Origin: Gnetum montanum
Taxonomy: Eukaryota > Streptophyta > Gnetopsida > Gnetales > Gnetaceae
Assembly (NCBI GenBank): GCA_015680685.1
Contig: MNCI01005567.1
Coordinates: 607,671-671,670 of the forward strand
DNA: 64,000 nt
Direction: 5' to 3'
Every line of letters starts with the position of its first letter. Position 1 is the stretch's first letter. Under the pieces are notes generated by a model. The model did not search any database. It saw only the letters and a program-made list of their open reading frames with translations, and was not told the origin of the DNA. Positions 45,486 through 55,975 of this stretch are shown in pieces. The position numbers and the translations under genes were made by a program.

Positions 45486-46376
45486 TATCAGCAGCGAGGT
45501 ACCCCTACACTCAACCATATGAATACAAGCATTTCACACATGATTCGGTCGAATTCCAAGGACTAAGTTCCTATGCACCTTTGTGGAACAAGGATAGGTT
45601 GGTTGATCATTATCTTCCCAAACTTACTTGTATGTTACGATTGTATGGTTAATTAAGCTTGAGGCATATGATTTTTATATCTTTTATGCTTTTATGTCAT
45701 GTGCTAATAAGAGAGAAGAGAGATAACTAAGTGACTAATTTATCTTAACTACTCATTAACTAATTTCTATCTAATCCTAACACTAGCATCCATTCTCACT
45801 TGCCATACACATCTTGAACTAGTTCAACACTACTAGGATTACCAAATGCTAATCATTTCTAGGTTACCAAGTGTTATGTGCATGCTCGAAGTGATTGTAC
45901 TAAGTGTAATTTAATGATTTGCTTAATTGATCAAAATGAATTGCTACGCTAATAACATAAATGTAAAGTGCATTGCATAAAATAAAATAAATGCATAAGA
46001 AAATAAAATAAAATAAATGTGTAAGAAAACAAATCTCAAGTGCTGCAAGGATGAATCGAAGAGCTCGTCTTTATTGCTGTATACAAGATGTGCTTAGGTA
46101 CACAATGCTCAAATAAAGATCCATTCACACTTAGACCTCCTACTATGGGCACTTGGAAAATACTCTAACTTTCAAACAGACTACAAGAGTTTCACTACTT
46201 GATTGCTAAAAGACTTCTCTCAATTGTGCACCTGGGCATTGTAATTATAGGCTTGGGAGCAACTACTCTAATAATTAGAATAAACCACTAGAGTAACTAC
46301 TCTAATAATTAGAATAAACTGCTAGAGTAACTACTCTAATAATTAGAATAAACCACTAGAGTAACCACTCTCATCA
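45486..46376 (-). repeat. 5' LTR of element F
   Basis: It is 891 bp, co-linear with 36,283-37,219. The TATA box seen in the 3' LTR is mutated here (TAATTATA on the plus strand, 46,242-46,249). About three and a half units of the 34-bp repeat lie at 46,263-46,370. The target duplication copy ATAAT follows immediately. Confidence 0.9.
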
Positions 46377-46381
46377 ATAAT

Positions 46382-47400
46382 TTATGAATTATAGTGATTA
46401 TATATATTTTATATTTCAAAGCCACTTATGAAAGTGCTTCATCTTAGGAATGGAAAGTCACTTTCAATGAGCTACTTATATGAAGCATTAGACATAGCTA
46501 AAAAGTGAATTATAAATTATTAGAGTTTTAAGAAACAAAAATATGATTCAATTTTAAACATTGTTGATAAGAGATGATTTGGTTTACATCATCCAATTTA
46601 TATAATAGTACAGTATCTTACATACTTTGTTTTAGTAAATGGTTCAAAGATTAGAGATGATCAAGAAGCTAGAAATGAATTAATGAAAACCACTAAAAAA
46701 CTATCAAATAACTTCACAATTAAGTTTACACTTTATCAATAATTTGCAAAGTGTTCATCACCAAATGGTCATGTTGAATTTTCTTTAGATGAAATTGCTT
46801 CTATAAATACTATGCTACAAGATATGTTATTTAGCAATTATAACTACATATTTTTGCATTTTAATTTTCATAAATTAATGCATATTTCTTATTCATCAAT
46901 CAATTGTAGATCAATGCTAAGACATATCTACAATGCATGTTCCTAAATTAAGAAGACTGGTAAAAAGGATTTTATCACAACTGTGTTCCTCTTTAGCATG
47001 TGAAAGAAATTAGAGTTTGTTTAATTATGTTCAAGATAGGATATGCCATAACCATATATAAGAAAGGCTAACTAATTTAGTATATGTAAATTATAATACT
47101 TGTCTTTTTAAGAAATTTGTTCATGGAAAGGTAGCATAAGTGATAAATTTAGACAATATTCAAATTATTCCACTTATTTATACTAATCCAAGGTTATTCA
47201 TTGAAGGAAGGGAAACTAAAGGGGTAGATGCTTCAAGAAATTATTATAATGCCTTAAAAGATATTGATTCATTTGATAAATAAGCAAAAGAATTTAAAGA
47301 AAAATAATTTGAAGATAGTGATAAAGAACTTAGGTACCATAAAGAGAGAAATTTAATGGATATATAGAGTTCATTATGCTAAGATATTTGAAATTGGTTT
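46382..47400 (+). pseudogene. hAT transposase relic, 3' part (C-terminal dimerisation domain)
   Basis: Plus-strand pieces read LRNGKSLSMSYLYEALDIAK, then a VDKR block and GLHHPIY (family: IDxRWxxQLHxPLHAAGYxLNP), and GSKIRDDQEARNELM. Then come QFAKCSSPNGHVEF and RILSQLCSSLACERN, followed by SLFNYVQDRICHNHI and NLVYVNYNTCLFKKF. The CSSSACERNWS signature marks the hAT dimerisation domain. The sequence continues the relic that ends at 36,282. It has stops and is not functional. No terminal inverted repeats were identified. Confidence 0.8.
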
Positions 47401-47630
47401 GTGACAATATATTTGAAGTGTTTTTGTCTCTAACTTACTATTTTTTAAATGTTAAAATTATCAATAATTATCAACATTAACTTATCTAACAATGGTTATG
47501 ACATTGTTACTCTTCCAAAATGTTATGAATTATGCTTATTATATAATAATTTTTAACAAATAAATACCCAATTTCATAGTACTACAAGGTTCTAGCATGT
47601 TTTTGTTTTATGTAAATTATTTGTTACTAT
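47401..47630. other. AT-rich spacer
   Basis: AT-rich sequence between the hAT relic and the armadillo-like fragment. No feature is seen. Confidence 0.4.
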
Positions 47631-48134
47631 TTAAATTTCATTGTTTGAGTATATTTTATTAATGTTGGTAACAACCCACCTGTTGGTCATTTTGTGCATG
47701 ACCAAGTTTTGCAAAGCACACATAATGGCCATTGTCATTTCCTTCCATGCTTGATTCTCAAGCAACTTACCAGTGCTTGATAATCCATGACTACATCTAA
47801 TTTCATTGTAAGCCACTCCTGTTGGAACTGAGAGCTATTGTGAGCCACTCATATTGCATCAAGTCACTAAGAGCTAGTGTAGCCAGCAATCTTACTAGCT
47901 CTCATATGAGGAGCTAGTAGATACTATAATAAGAGGGTGATGGCTGACTTAGATACCTTCATCTTGCTAAGTTTGATATTGTTGAACAAAGCTTGGAGTA
48001 GCCTTATTGGGGCTTTCTCATGATGAGACCTTAATAGCTCTAGTAGTGTCTTTATTACCCCTACTTCTACCATTAACTTTGTACTTGATGCATCATAACT
48101 TTCTACCACAATTGATACACTTAGATATACTACC
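47631..48134 (-). pseudogene. Armadillo-repeat-like host gene fragment
   Basis: The minus strand (open from within the LTR to 47,924) reads SIVVESYDASSTKLMVEVGV, then IKTLLELLRSHHEKAPIRLL, then QALFNNIKLSKMKVSKSAIT. This resembles an ARM repeat as in plant U-box/ARM proteins (GAIxxLVxLLRSxxEKAxxxAxxAL.NL). Beyond 47,924 the frame is broken by stops; 47,631-47,816 may be a further piece. Element G inserted at 48,134, and its target duplication (CTACC) resumes at 56,838, so any upstream part should lie there. The family call rests on one repeat, so it is tentative. Confidence 0.4.
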
Positions 48135-48141
48135 TGATGGG

Positions 48142-48200
48142 ACGCGATATCACATGGGCCATGATATCGCATCCCCCGCGATATCGCGTACGCGATATTG
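48142..48200. repeat. CpG-rich GATATC palindrome cluster, U3 of the 5' LTR
   Basis: It contains ATATCGCGTACGCGATAT (48,181-48,198, perfect 18-bp palindrome), overlapping CGCGATATCGCG (48,177-48,188), plus two further half-decayed copies upstream. It lies 20-75 bp before the TATA box. Confidence 0.85.
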
Positions 48201-48217
48201 CAGTCTGCCGCAATGTC

Positions 48218-48225
48218 TATAAATA
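48218..48225 (+). promoter_or_regulatory. TATA box of the 5' LTR of G
   Basis: TATAAATA, kept in the 3' LTR (56,108-56,115) and in LTR L0 (32,330-32,337). Confidence 0.7.
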
Positions 48226-48950
48226 AGAAGCGGCTCTTCCTTGTTGGATATCCTAGTTTAGATTGTAGTGAAACTTTGGCAGTTTGATCCCTCCAAAGTT
48301 AGATTATTTTCCAATGTCTACCTGCAGTGTGGTAAATGTAATTGTACGAAATTCTTTATTCGAGTGTGACGTACTTGAACGTGCACATGACTGGCAATAA
48401 AGATAAAGATTACTTCATCATTGCAGCATTCACTTTGTTATTTATTTATTTGTTTATTTATTTAATGTTATTTACTGTTTTCTCTCTCACCCTTAAACTT
48501 CTAGAATGCGGAATGATTACGACTTGATTACGAGCATTTAAGTGTGACTACTTGGTAACCCAGTAGCATACCTAGGATTTGCACTTGGTAATCCCAGTGG
48601 TAGTTGTGCACGAAGTCCAAGATGTATATAGATAATCAAGGAATTGGGTGCTCATTGCACTTAGGCTAGATTAGATTCTCTTACCCTTTCCTCCTAGCTT
48701 AGCTTAGTTAATATTATTTTCCATTATCGCAGGAGTAGCATTTAGATTAGGAACACATCATACACCTCACTCTAGACTAAACCATATGTGAAAAAGTTAA
48801 TACTAGTCCAGGTGGGAAGATAGCAAACTACAACCTAAGGTTAACGATCTAGGTGCCACAACTAGTCCGTCTACAGAGTTCGACCAGATCACGCGTGAAA
48901 ACGCTCGTATTCGTATGGTTGAGTATAGGGGCATCTCCGCCACTCATCAT

Positions 48951-48968
48951 TGGTGCCATTTTCGGGGA
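48951..48968 (+). promoter_or_regulatory. Primer-binding site of element G (tRNA-Asp type)
   Basis: TGGTGCCATTTTCGGGGA, one base after the LTR. Compared with the tRNA-Asp complement TGGCGCCGTTGCCGGGGA it has mostly C-to-T and G-to-A changes. The Asp primer is typical of Athila elements. Confidence 0.85.
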
Positions 48969-49089
48969 TGGTGCTAGTTATCTAGATTAGTTATATCATA
49001 CAAGGTCGTTGTAAAGAACTTAACGATATATCTCTTAGAAAGAAGAAATAATTATTAAAAGTCATGCCTAAATTCACACACAGTTTTAC

Positions 49090-50950
49090 AATCATGCCTC
49101 TCCTACAAGATGACAATAACACCACACTTAGTGAGGAAGTTCATTGGAGAACCAATGAGCTATATGATGATGAAGATTGGAGTATACAACCTGAAGTGGG
49201 AGTTTCTTATAAACAAGAATGAAAACAATGTCATCCTAACACACAAAGACATAACTTACCTAATGAAGATGAACCCCCACTGGCCGCTACAAGTTTAATG
49301 CAAATACAAGAGGTTGTTCGAATCTCACGTAGGCATCGTAAAGAGAGTCAACTACCCAAGCTTGATTTAAATAACTTTCCAAAATTTTTAGGAGGCTATG
49401 ACTTAGATCTGTATCAACATTTATTAGCCTTCTACGATGCCTACACATGGAACAACAATGATAACGGTTGGAAAAAACTTAAGCTCTTTACTATGACACT
49501 CGTTGATCAAGTAAAAGTATGGTATCGATCGTTAAAACCAAATTCAATATGACACTGGTCAACAATGGTAGAAGTCTTTAATGAAAAATATCAAACCTAT
49601 AGAAGAGTGTCAGCCTTGAGGAAACAAATCCAAGAATGGAAACAAGCACAACATGAACCCTTAGACATGGCCTTAGAAAGATATTATGCACTATTAAACA
49701 ACTGTCCAGGCCATGGGTTTTCCGAGGAAAGGCTAATGTACCATATCATTGATGGGCTACATAATGAAACAAGAGAGACCTTAGGAATGTATGCCCAAGG
49801 TCAACTATATGAACTACAAACCCATCAAGTCTAAGAGCTTATTAAGAGGGTAGTAAAAGACGAAGGAGAATTAGCTAGATGGGAGAGTGTTGAAAAACAT
49901 CAACGGGACCAACATTTCAACTTAACAAAGGTCCATGATCATACAAACGAGAGATCAACTAATCTCAAGGTGGAAACATCATCTTTGCTAATACAAAAAT
50001 CATTAGAAGAAGCTGAGGCAAAGATCAATAAGATGTTGGAATGGATGCATCAAAAGTGTGGAGAATATATCAACACCATTGGAGATAGAGTGTTGACAAC
50101 CCAAGAAGCAGGACAAAATAGTAGACATTCGGAAAGAAAGAATAAAGGGAATAAGTGCTCAACTACCAATCATACATATGAATGCAACATATGCCTATAC
50201 GATCACCCCAAAGGCCAATGCCCAATATTGTTACATCTACAAGAGCATTGAGGAAATATGTTACATCTAGAGTTTGTATAGAGATACTATGTTCGATCAC
50301 AGTGGCAACAATCCCAGTTGTGGGGGAGACCACCCTTAGACTAGAGGCACCCTTCATATTTTCCAAACCCAAATGCTTATCACGTTCAACATCCTATTTC
50401 TCCATTCGGGCCACCATACTCTATCTCACCACAATACCATTCTCCACAATACTATCAACCCATACCTCCAACACAACCACCACCTTATGCACCTTATATT
50501 CCTCCTAACTTTCAACATTCTCATCCTTTCCCTCCTTCCATAGTGCCACCAAATATTCCTAAGGTGTTTGTACCACTGCAACAACCCATGAATAACACTT
50601 GTGCTACTACTTCCAACAGCAGTGAGAAACCTCCTCAACATCAAAAGCGCCCCTTCTTTAAACATAGCCATAAGAAGGAACAACATAATTCAGAGGCCAC
50701 TACATCTTCCAACATAGCACAAGTTTCATACTATGGCACACCCTTACCTTCGAACCCAACGCCTCATGTAACTTCATCAGGGCCACCAACTTACAATCCA
50801 ACAACCATACGGCCCAATGAACACAATCATGGGAGGCATCATTCCAATCCTTGCATACCATCCAACGGTCACAAACATCATAGTGGGTTAACTCATTATC
50901 TGAGAACTACATCATATAGAGTTCCCCACTATGCTTTATTATAATCAAGT
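49090..50950 (+). pseudogene. Gag of element G (capsid, zinc knuckle, Pro-rich tail)
   Basis: The plus strand has open pieces at 49,110-49,298, 49,298-49,552, 49,565-49,834, 49,970-50,251 and 50,543-50,944, broken by only a few stops and frame shifts. Capsid blocks are LPKLDLNNFPKFLGGYDLDL, FTMTLVDQVKVWYRSL, MVEVFNEKYQTYRRVSALRK and YYALLNNCPGHGFSEERLMY, followed by HIIDGLHNETRETLGMYA. The knuckle is CNICLYDHPKGQCP (about 50,192-50,233). The tail is rich in Pro, Tyr, His and Asn. Element F has the same protein on the minus strand. Gag would form the particle, with the knuckle binding RNA. This is the best-preserved retroelement gene in the window after protease of F. Confidence 0.88.
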
Positions 50951-52467
50951 GTGTGAACCCCGAGGGGATAAGTATAGACCGGTTCCAATACTTCCAACAT
51001 GCAAGGATCCTTATCTTTCAATTATTAATCCTTGTCATACTCAACCGATTAGTTATGAGGGATATCCCCCATTTCAATAACAAGCAAGATTAATAATCAT
51101 TTTTATTTTCTTTAATTTTACAAATTTTTGTTTTTCAATTTTTCATTTTTCAACTTTTTGTTTTTTCTTTTTATCTTTTTGTGTGTTTGTCTTTTTCCGT
51201 TTTTGTAAGTAATCTCATCTACGAATAAAACACTCATATGGATCATTGGCTGAGGTGTGTTTTATGTTATTAAGTCATGAGTGATCAATTATTTGGAATA
51301 GTGAGCTCACTACACCCACTCATCCACTTTACAAATAAGAGGTTTTGTTCAAGGGTACAGTGATATTCTTGATATTTCTAGAACTTACAATTAATTTTGT
51401 GTTCATTGTACCTAGAATGAAGAAGGATGGACCAAGAAGGAATGATTAGGGTGTGACATCAAGGGGACTTGCGGATTCTCTTTGGTGACATCTATGGAAG
51501 TTATCATGCAACGTGGTTGTACTAAGATCCTTGTAGATCTAATGAAAAATGGGAGTAAGAATAATCAAAAGGGCACTTGATAATAAAACGTTGTTCTAGG
51601 GGGTCCCACTGGAAAGACATGCACCCATGCCTGAAGGTTGGCGGCTTCTCTGGATTCAGTAAAGTGAGAAAAAAGAAAAGAAGAAAAAAATAAAGTGCCA
51701 TAAAATAAAACTCACTCCTCCCTTGTACTAAACACCAAGTGATCGTACACCTTGTTGTTATGGTACTCTCATAGTCGTTTATCATGAGATGAAGCAATGC
51801 GATGTCACTGATTAGAAGGATAGACTTGGTCCTGATCTTGGAACGATGGGTTAATAACACCTTAATCATGCTTTACACGTAGGATTCATTGTGCCCTAGG
51901 TCAGCTACCTCATGTCCCAATATCTACGATCCTTTTCTATACTTCATCTCATCTCACTCTTTGTGTAATTGTAGCTCGTGTCCCGTGTAGCATAGAATTT
52001 TCATCTCATTCCGGTGATATTTACATGTGTGTGTTTTGTGGAGTTAGTGCGGATTACATTTAACCCTTCTAGTGCCCACAGACACTTTAAGTGTGGTTAC
52101 ATAAGGGCATAATAGGTTGAAACCTGCTTTGGGGAGGACCCACTTGTGTAATTTTGTTGTAATCTTCACTAATTCTCTGGCTCAAACATACAATTTCTTA
52201 CCCTCAGCTTAATTTTTCATAATTATCTTTCCCTAATATTATCCCTCTATAATTTCTACATTCCAATGTACCATTACATTCCCTTTTTTCGTAACCGTCA
52301 AATTTTTATTGCTAAGGTTTACATCATTATCATTAAGAGTGCCTCTTAAATCAATGAAATTACCCTAGGACATCTTAATACTTGCCAATGTCCTCAATTT
52401 CCAACATTAATTTCAAGAAAAATCTTTCAAAATTTGATATTTTCATGTATCTCACATTAGTAGGGCT
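50951..52467. other. Non-coding interior of element G where pol should be
   Basis: No protease, reverse transcriptase or integrase motifs are found on either strand. AT-rich sequence with a CTTTTT/TTTTG stretch lies at 51,100-51,200. The block GCTTTGGGGAGGACCC at 52,126-52,141 matches the segment that follows integrase in element F, so the deletion removed everything between the gag tail and this point. Confidence 0.6.
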
Positions 52468-52545
52468 GAGATATCGCATACGCGATATCGCATCCCATGT
52501 GATATCGCGTACGCGATGTATCATACAAGATATCGCGTCCTATTT
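52468..52545. repeat. Internal GATATC palindrome cluster
   Basis: It contains CGCATACGCGATATCGC, GATATCGCGTACGCGAT and AGATATCGCG within 80 bp, directly before a TATA box. It is the same kind of array as in the LTR U3 but lies inside the element, 3.5 kb after the 5' LTR. Confidence 0.8.
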
Positions 52546-52548
52546 TCC

Positions 52549-52556
52549 TATAAATA
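52549..52556 (+). promoter_or_regulatory. Candidate internal TATA box for the coiled-coil ORF
   Basis: TATAAATA about 475 bp before the first ATG of the coiled-coil ORF, just after the palindrome cluster. A strong acceptor (GTGTGATTGCAG, ending at 53,025) directly precedes the ATG, so the leader may be spliced. Confidence 0.5.
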
Positions 52557-53026
52557 GGAACCCCTATCGCAACACTTAGCATCATTTTTCCATTCACGCT
52601 GGGGGAGTTGTTGAAATTTTTCTCTGTGACTTGCGATTGTGTGACCCTTGCTTTTTCACTAATATCTCGCTCACTGGTGCTTCGATTTTAATTCCATTTG
52701 AACCTACTTGAACCCAAAGTGTTTAGTTTATTCATAGGGCAAAGACACTTACCGAAAAGTGCCTAACATTTTTGAAATTTATCATCGCCCAAAGGACATC
52801 AGTTAGGGTAATTAACTTAACACTTAGAATAATTGTGCCAAAAATCATATGACCTTAAGTACACCAGGAGACTAAAATGGAAACCACCTAAGTCACAAGA
52901 CCCATTATTATAATTTTTGGGCTTGATCACATGTTATAACATAAGATCTTTAATTAAGAAAAGTAGTAAGGTATAACTTAACTTCAAAAACAACCTTACT
53001 AACGCTTGATCCGTGTGATTGCAGAA

Positions 53027-54150
53027 TGGCCTCGAAACGTGCACAGAAGGAGGGTCCTGTTCAAGGTGGAGCAAAAAAACCTTAGAGAGGTGGAAGACAA
53101 GGCCCTGCCAGATAACATATAGAATAGGAGGTGCAATCATTTAGCATTCATCAAGAAGAACCTCCTACTGGATGGTCTGGGTAGGCAGAAGGAGGAGCTG
53201 CTACTACGCCTGAACCGAGACAACAACTCACGTTGCCCTCGGAATGTGTTCAGGCTATCCATGAGAAGTCTACATTCACTGTAGTGATTGTGGAGCTAAA
53301 CTTCAAATCTTTCATGGATTTCACTCATAAGGTTGTTAGGGATCACCTCAAAGGGTCTCCCTTATGGCATGTCCTCTCTGAAAGTGGTGCCTAGTACTTA
53401 GGTGAAACATACTAGTTCTGGCACAATAGGGAGCAAGGTACCACGGTTAACATTTATGGTGTGATAGTTGATTTCTCTACATAGGCTATTTCAGAAGTGT
53501 TAAACCTTTCAAATTCAAGGCCCCACATTGCTCGGTTATCTACTCGTTCAGACCCCAATGTGCAAGAGGATTGGTTAGAGAAGGCTTATGGTAGAGATAA
53601 AGCTTTTAGTGAGCTGATGAAGGAAGAGAGAGTTTATTTCAAAATTGGAACCTATCACCTCTTCCCCACAAAAGGTTTGAAAAGAATATCTATGTATGCA
53701 GCAAGAGGATGTGCAGTGTTGATGGGAAAGGTTAACACTAACCTTCCCCATCTATATTTGACGAAGATCCTAAGGCGATTTAAAGAATAGAAGTTAGGGA
53801 AGATGGCATTGCCTTTCCCCTGTCTTATCAGAAAACTATGCCAACGGGCTTGTATTCGGGGGTACACTAATGATGTCCTCCAAAAATCCCAGAATGCTTC
53901 TTATGCCGAATTACTAAAGGCACCAGCTCCAAGGAAGAGCACTGGCGAAGAGCTAAGACCCGATGAAGAAGAAGAACAAATGACTAAACCACCTACAACT
54001 AAACTTGCAGGACCCAGTAAACCTCCAGCCATAAGTCCTAGCCAACAACAAGAAGCAAGGCTTGTCATAGGTCAGGATCAGCCACTGCCATCACAAGACT
54101 ACAAACCTTCGATAAGTCATCTTAGGGCTATCGCTGAGACGGTCAATTGA
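53027..54150 (+). pseudogene. Athila ORF1-like / plant transposon protein domain, element G second ORF (N-terminal part)
   Basis: It starts MASKRAQKEGP just after an intron-acceptor-like site. Blocks read VELNFKSFMDFTHKVV, then YLGETY, NREQGTTVNIYGVIVDFST, AISEVLNLSNSRPHIARLS, and GTYHLFPTKGLKRISMYAARG with NTNLPHLYLTKILRRF. The VxG-VxVDFS...I..VLNL pattern resembles the domain called putative plant transposon protein or Athila ORF1. The longest open pieces are 53,497-53,790 and 53,803-54,150, the latter ending in a low-complexity acidic and Pro/Gln tail. The ORF continues into the coiled-coil half. Stops near 53,390 and 53,791 break it. Confidence 0.6.
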
Positions 54151-54299
54151 GGAAGTTGTGATGACGCAAACCTCTTCCGCATCATTGATGATGCCAATCA
54201 ACTTACAATTTAGTAGATCACACAAGGGGTGAACTATCAATTCAAATAGAAGGAGGGGAAAGTAGATGGTCACAATAGATCTCAGGAAATGCGGCATCT

Positions 54300-55805
54300 T
54301 TTCAGGTGTAGTTAGAGACTGGTGAAGCGGCCACTGTGGTGGTCATGCGACACCAGAATGCCATGGGAGCTGCTGAAGTGGTCACTGACCACATCAAAGA
54401 ATCCTTTAATGTACCTATTGTGCCACTGGTAGATCTCTCAGGAGCATGGGATGCTCAAACTCTTGCCAGAACCTCAATGACTCCTGCAGAACATGAGGAT
54501 GTACTTGACAGATTACTTCAAATAGGACAAGTAATGACATCTCTATTTGGCATCCCTCAAGATGTCACAGTAATTCAATCATACCTCATTTCCATAAAGG
54601 GGAAGCTAGTCATATCTGAAATAAGGGCCAAGCATGCTGAAGCCGAAGTGCAGAAACTACAAGAGCAGCTCGTAGCCTTACAAGTAGCACAGCGGGATCC
54701 TTTACAATTTGTTCCCGCAAACTAGCTGGATAACTTTAGAACAGAGCAACTGACCAAATTGATTGTAGAGAATAAGAAGGTGGCAGAAGAAAAGGATACG
54801 GTTGTTTGGGATGCCTCCGCATCACAGGCGTAAACCCATGTGCATCTTAAGGCACTCAAGGCCTTAGAAGAAGAAAAAAAGTAATTGGTTGCAAATAACC
54901 TTTGGTTGACCGCTGTAGAGAAGCAAAAGAATGTTCTGATGAAAACTTTCATCAGCTACAAGAATAATTCATTCAGGTCAATTGAGATGTAAGCTGTTTA
55001 GCCAGAGAGAATCGAACCCTCTCAATGAAGGAGGTACGCGCTATTCGACAAAAATCAACAATTGAGATAACCGCATGGTAGAATGATGCTAAACAACACG
55101 AGAAGCTAAAGGAGCATTTCCGTGATCAAGTACAAACAAATCCTGGAGAAGGAGATCCATATGGCCAAGGCTTAAATCAACAATATTAGTGCTCAACACA
55201 CTGATTGGAGGGCCATATTGGACACTTACGCCTTCGCCCACCAAGCGGAAGTTAAAAATCGAGACCTGCAGATCCAGGACTTGATAGAGTACATGGAGTT
55301 GGCAAACCTTAGATATGCCAACCTTGCCATGTTAATAGCAAGGTGCCCAAGAATAGAGCTCAAACAGCAGGTAACTTCCACCCATCTCAAATATGAGGCA
55401 GAATTTGCAGAATGCAAGAAGCTGGTTGAAAAATTGGATATTGAAAATTTTGAACTTGAGGTGGTAAAAGCAAGCTACCAAGGATAGAAAGATGTTGCAA
55501 CCAAATTGGCTCGATAGCTAACAAATCTTCATGAATACAAATACAAAGCTAGAGCCTATGAGGAGGAACCACGGGTGTTCGCAGCGTGGTATGTCAAAGC
55601 CAACTAGATGTTCCCGCAACTACCCTGTCCATGGGAGGTGTCGACTCCATCAAACATTGGAACACTCAGATGGATGGCACAAGATCCTTGGACTAAAGAG
55701 GAGAAGCTCCATGTCATACTTCAACACCATCAAGCTTCCAAGCCTAGAGCACATGACAAAGGGAAAGCATCCATGGAGGAGCCACCGCCACCAGGAACTA
55801 CATGA
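54300..55805 (+). pseudogene. Coiled-coil half of the second ORF, element G
   Basis: The plus-strand open piece at 54,336-54,725 reads MTPAEHEDVLDRLLQIGQVM, then IRAKHAEAEVQKLQEQLVAL. The piece at 55,218-55,487 reads KNRDLQIQDLIEYMELANLR, then KKLVEKLDIENFELEVVKA. Heptad-like Leu/Ile spacing with Glu, Lys and Gln indicates a long coiled coil. The C-terminus (55,560-55,805) has AAWYVKAN, CPWEVSTPSNIG and a basic tail ending in EEPPPPGTT. Copy E0 (30,580-32,060) shows the same order. The protein may be structural. No membrane segment or signal peptide is seen, which argues against an envelope-like role. Confidence 0.75.
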
Positions 55806-55961
55806 GTTCCAATTTTTTGTAGTAGTGTAGTATTTTTTTGTATTTTGTCTTCCCACACTGCAGCATTATTTCATTTCTTTCCCCAATTAATAATTCCATA
55901 CCTATCCACTGTGTAATCAATGGAACTTGTTCTCTTTGTAACTTGAGGATGAGTTTTTATT

Positions 55962-55975
55962 CAATTGTGGGGGTA
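55962..55975 (+). promoter_or_regulatory. Polypurine tract of element G
   Basis: CAATTGTGGGGGTA lies directly before the 3' LTR start TGATGGGATG, shared with L0 and F. Confidence 0.75.

Larger units (their letters stand above)
36283..46376 (-). mobile_element. Athila-like LTR retrotransposon F, complete but defective
   Basis: It is 10.1 kb, flanked by the 5-bp target duplication ATAAT (36,278-36,282 and 46,377-46,381). LTRs are at 36,283-37,219 and 45,486-46,376. The minus strand carries gag, protease, reverse transcriptase, RNase H and integrase in that order. The primer-binding site resembles that for tRNA-Asp, as in Athila elements, and the polypurine tract is CAGTCATGGGGATA. The LTR end GTAGGGGTACCTCGCC and the GCTTTGGGGAGGACCC block after integrase are shared with element G. 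It interrupts a hAT transposase relic. Confidence 0.92.
48135..48949 (+). repeat. 5' LTR of element G
   Basis: It is 815 bp from TGATGGGACGCG to CACTCATCA, co-linear with 55,976-56,837. The U3 has a cluster of GATATC-centred palindromes (48,142-48,200), followed by TATAAATA at 48,218-48,225. An ATTTATTT simple repeat lies near 48,437-48,465. Confidence 0.92.

Noticed and set aside
53497-54150. Two plus-strand frames as independent host genes
   Set aside because: They are consecutive parts of the second ORF of element G, between its LTRs.
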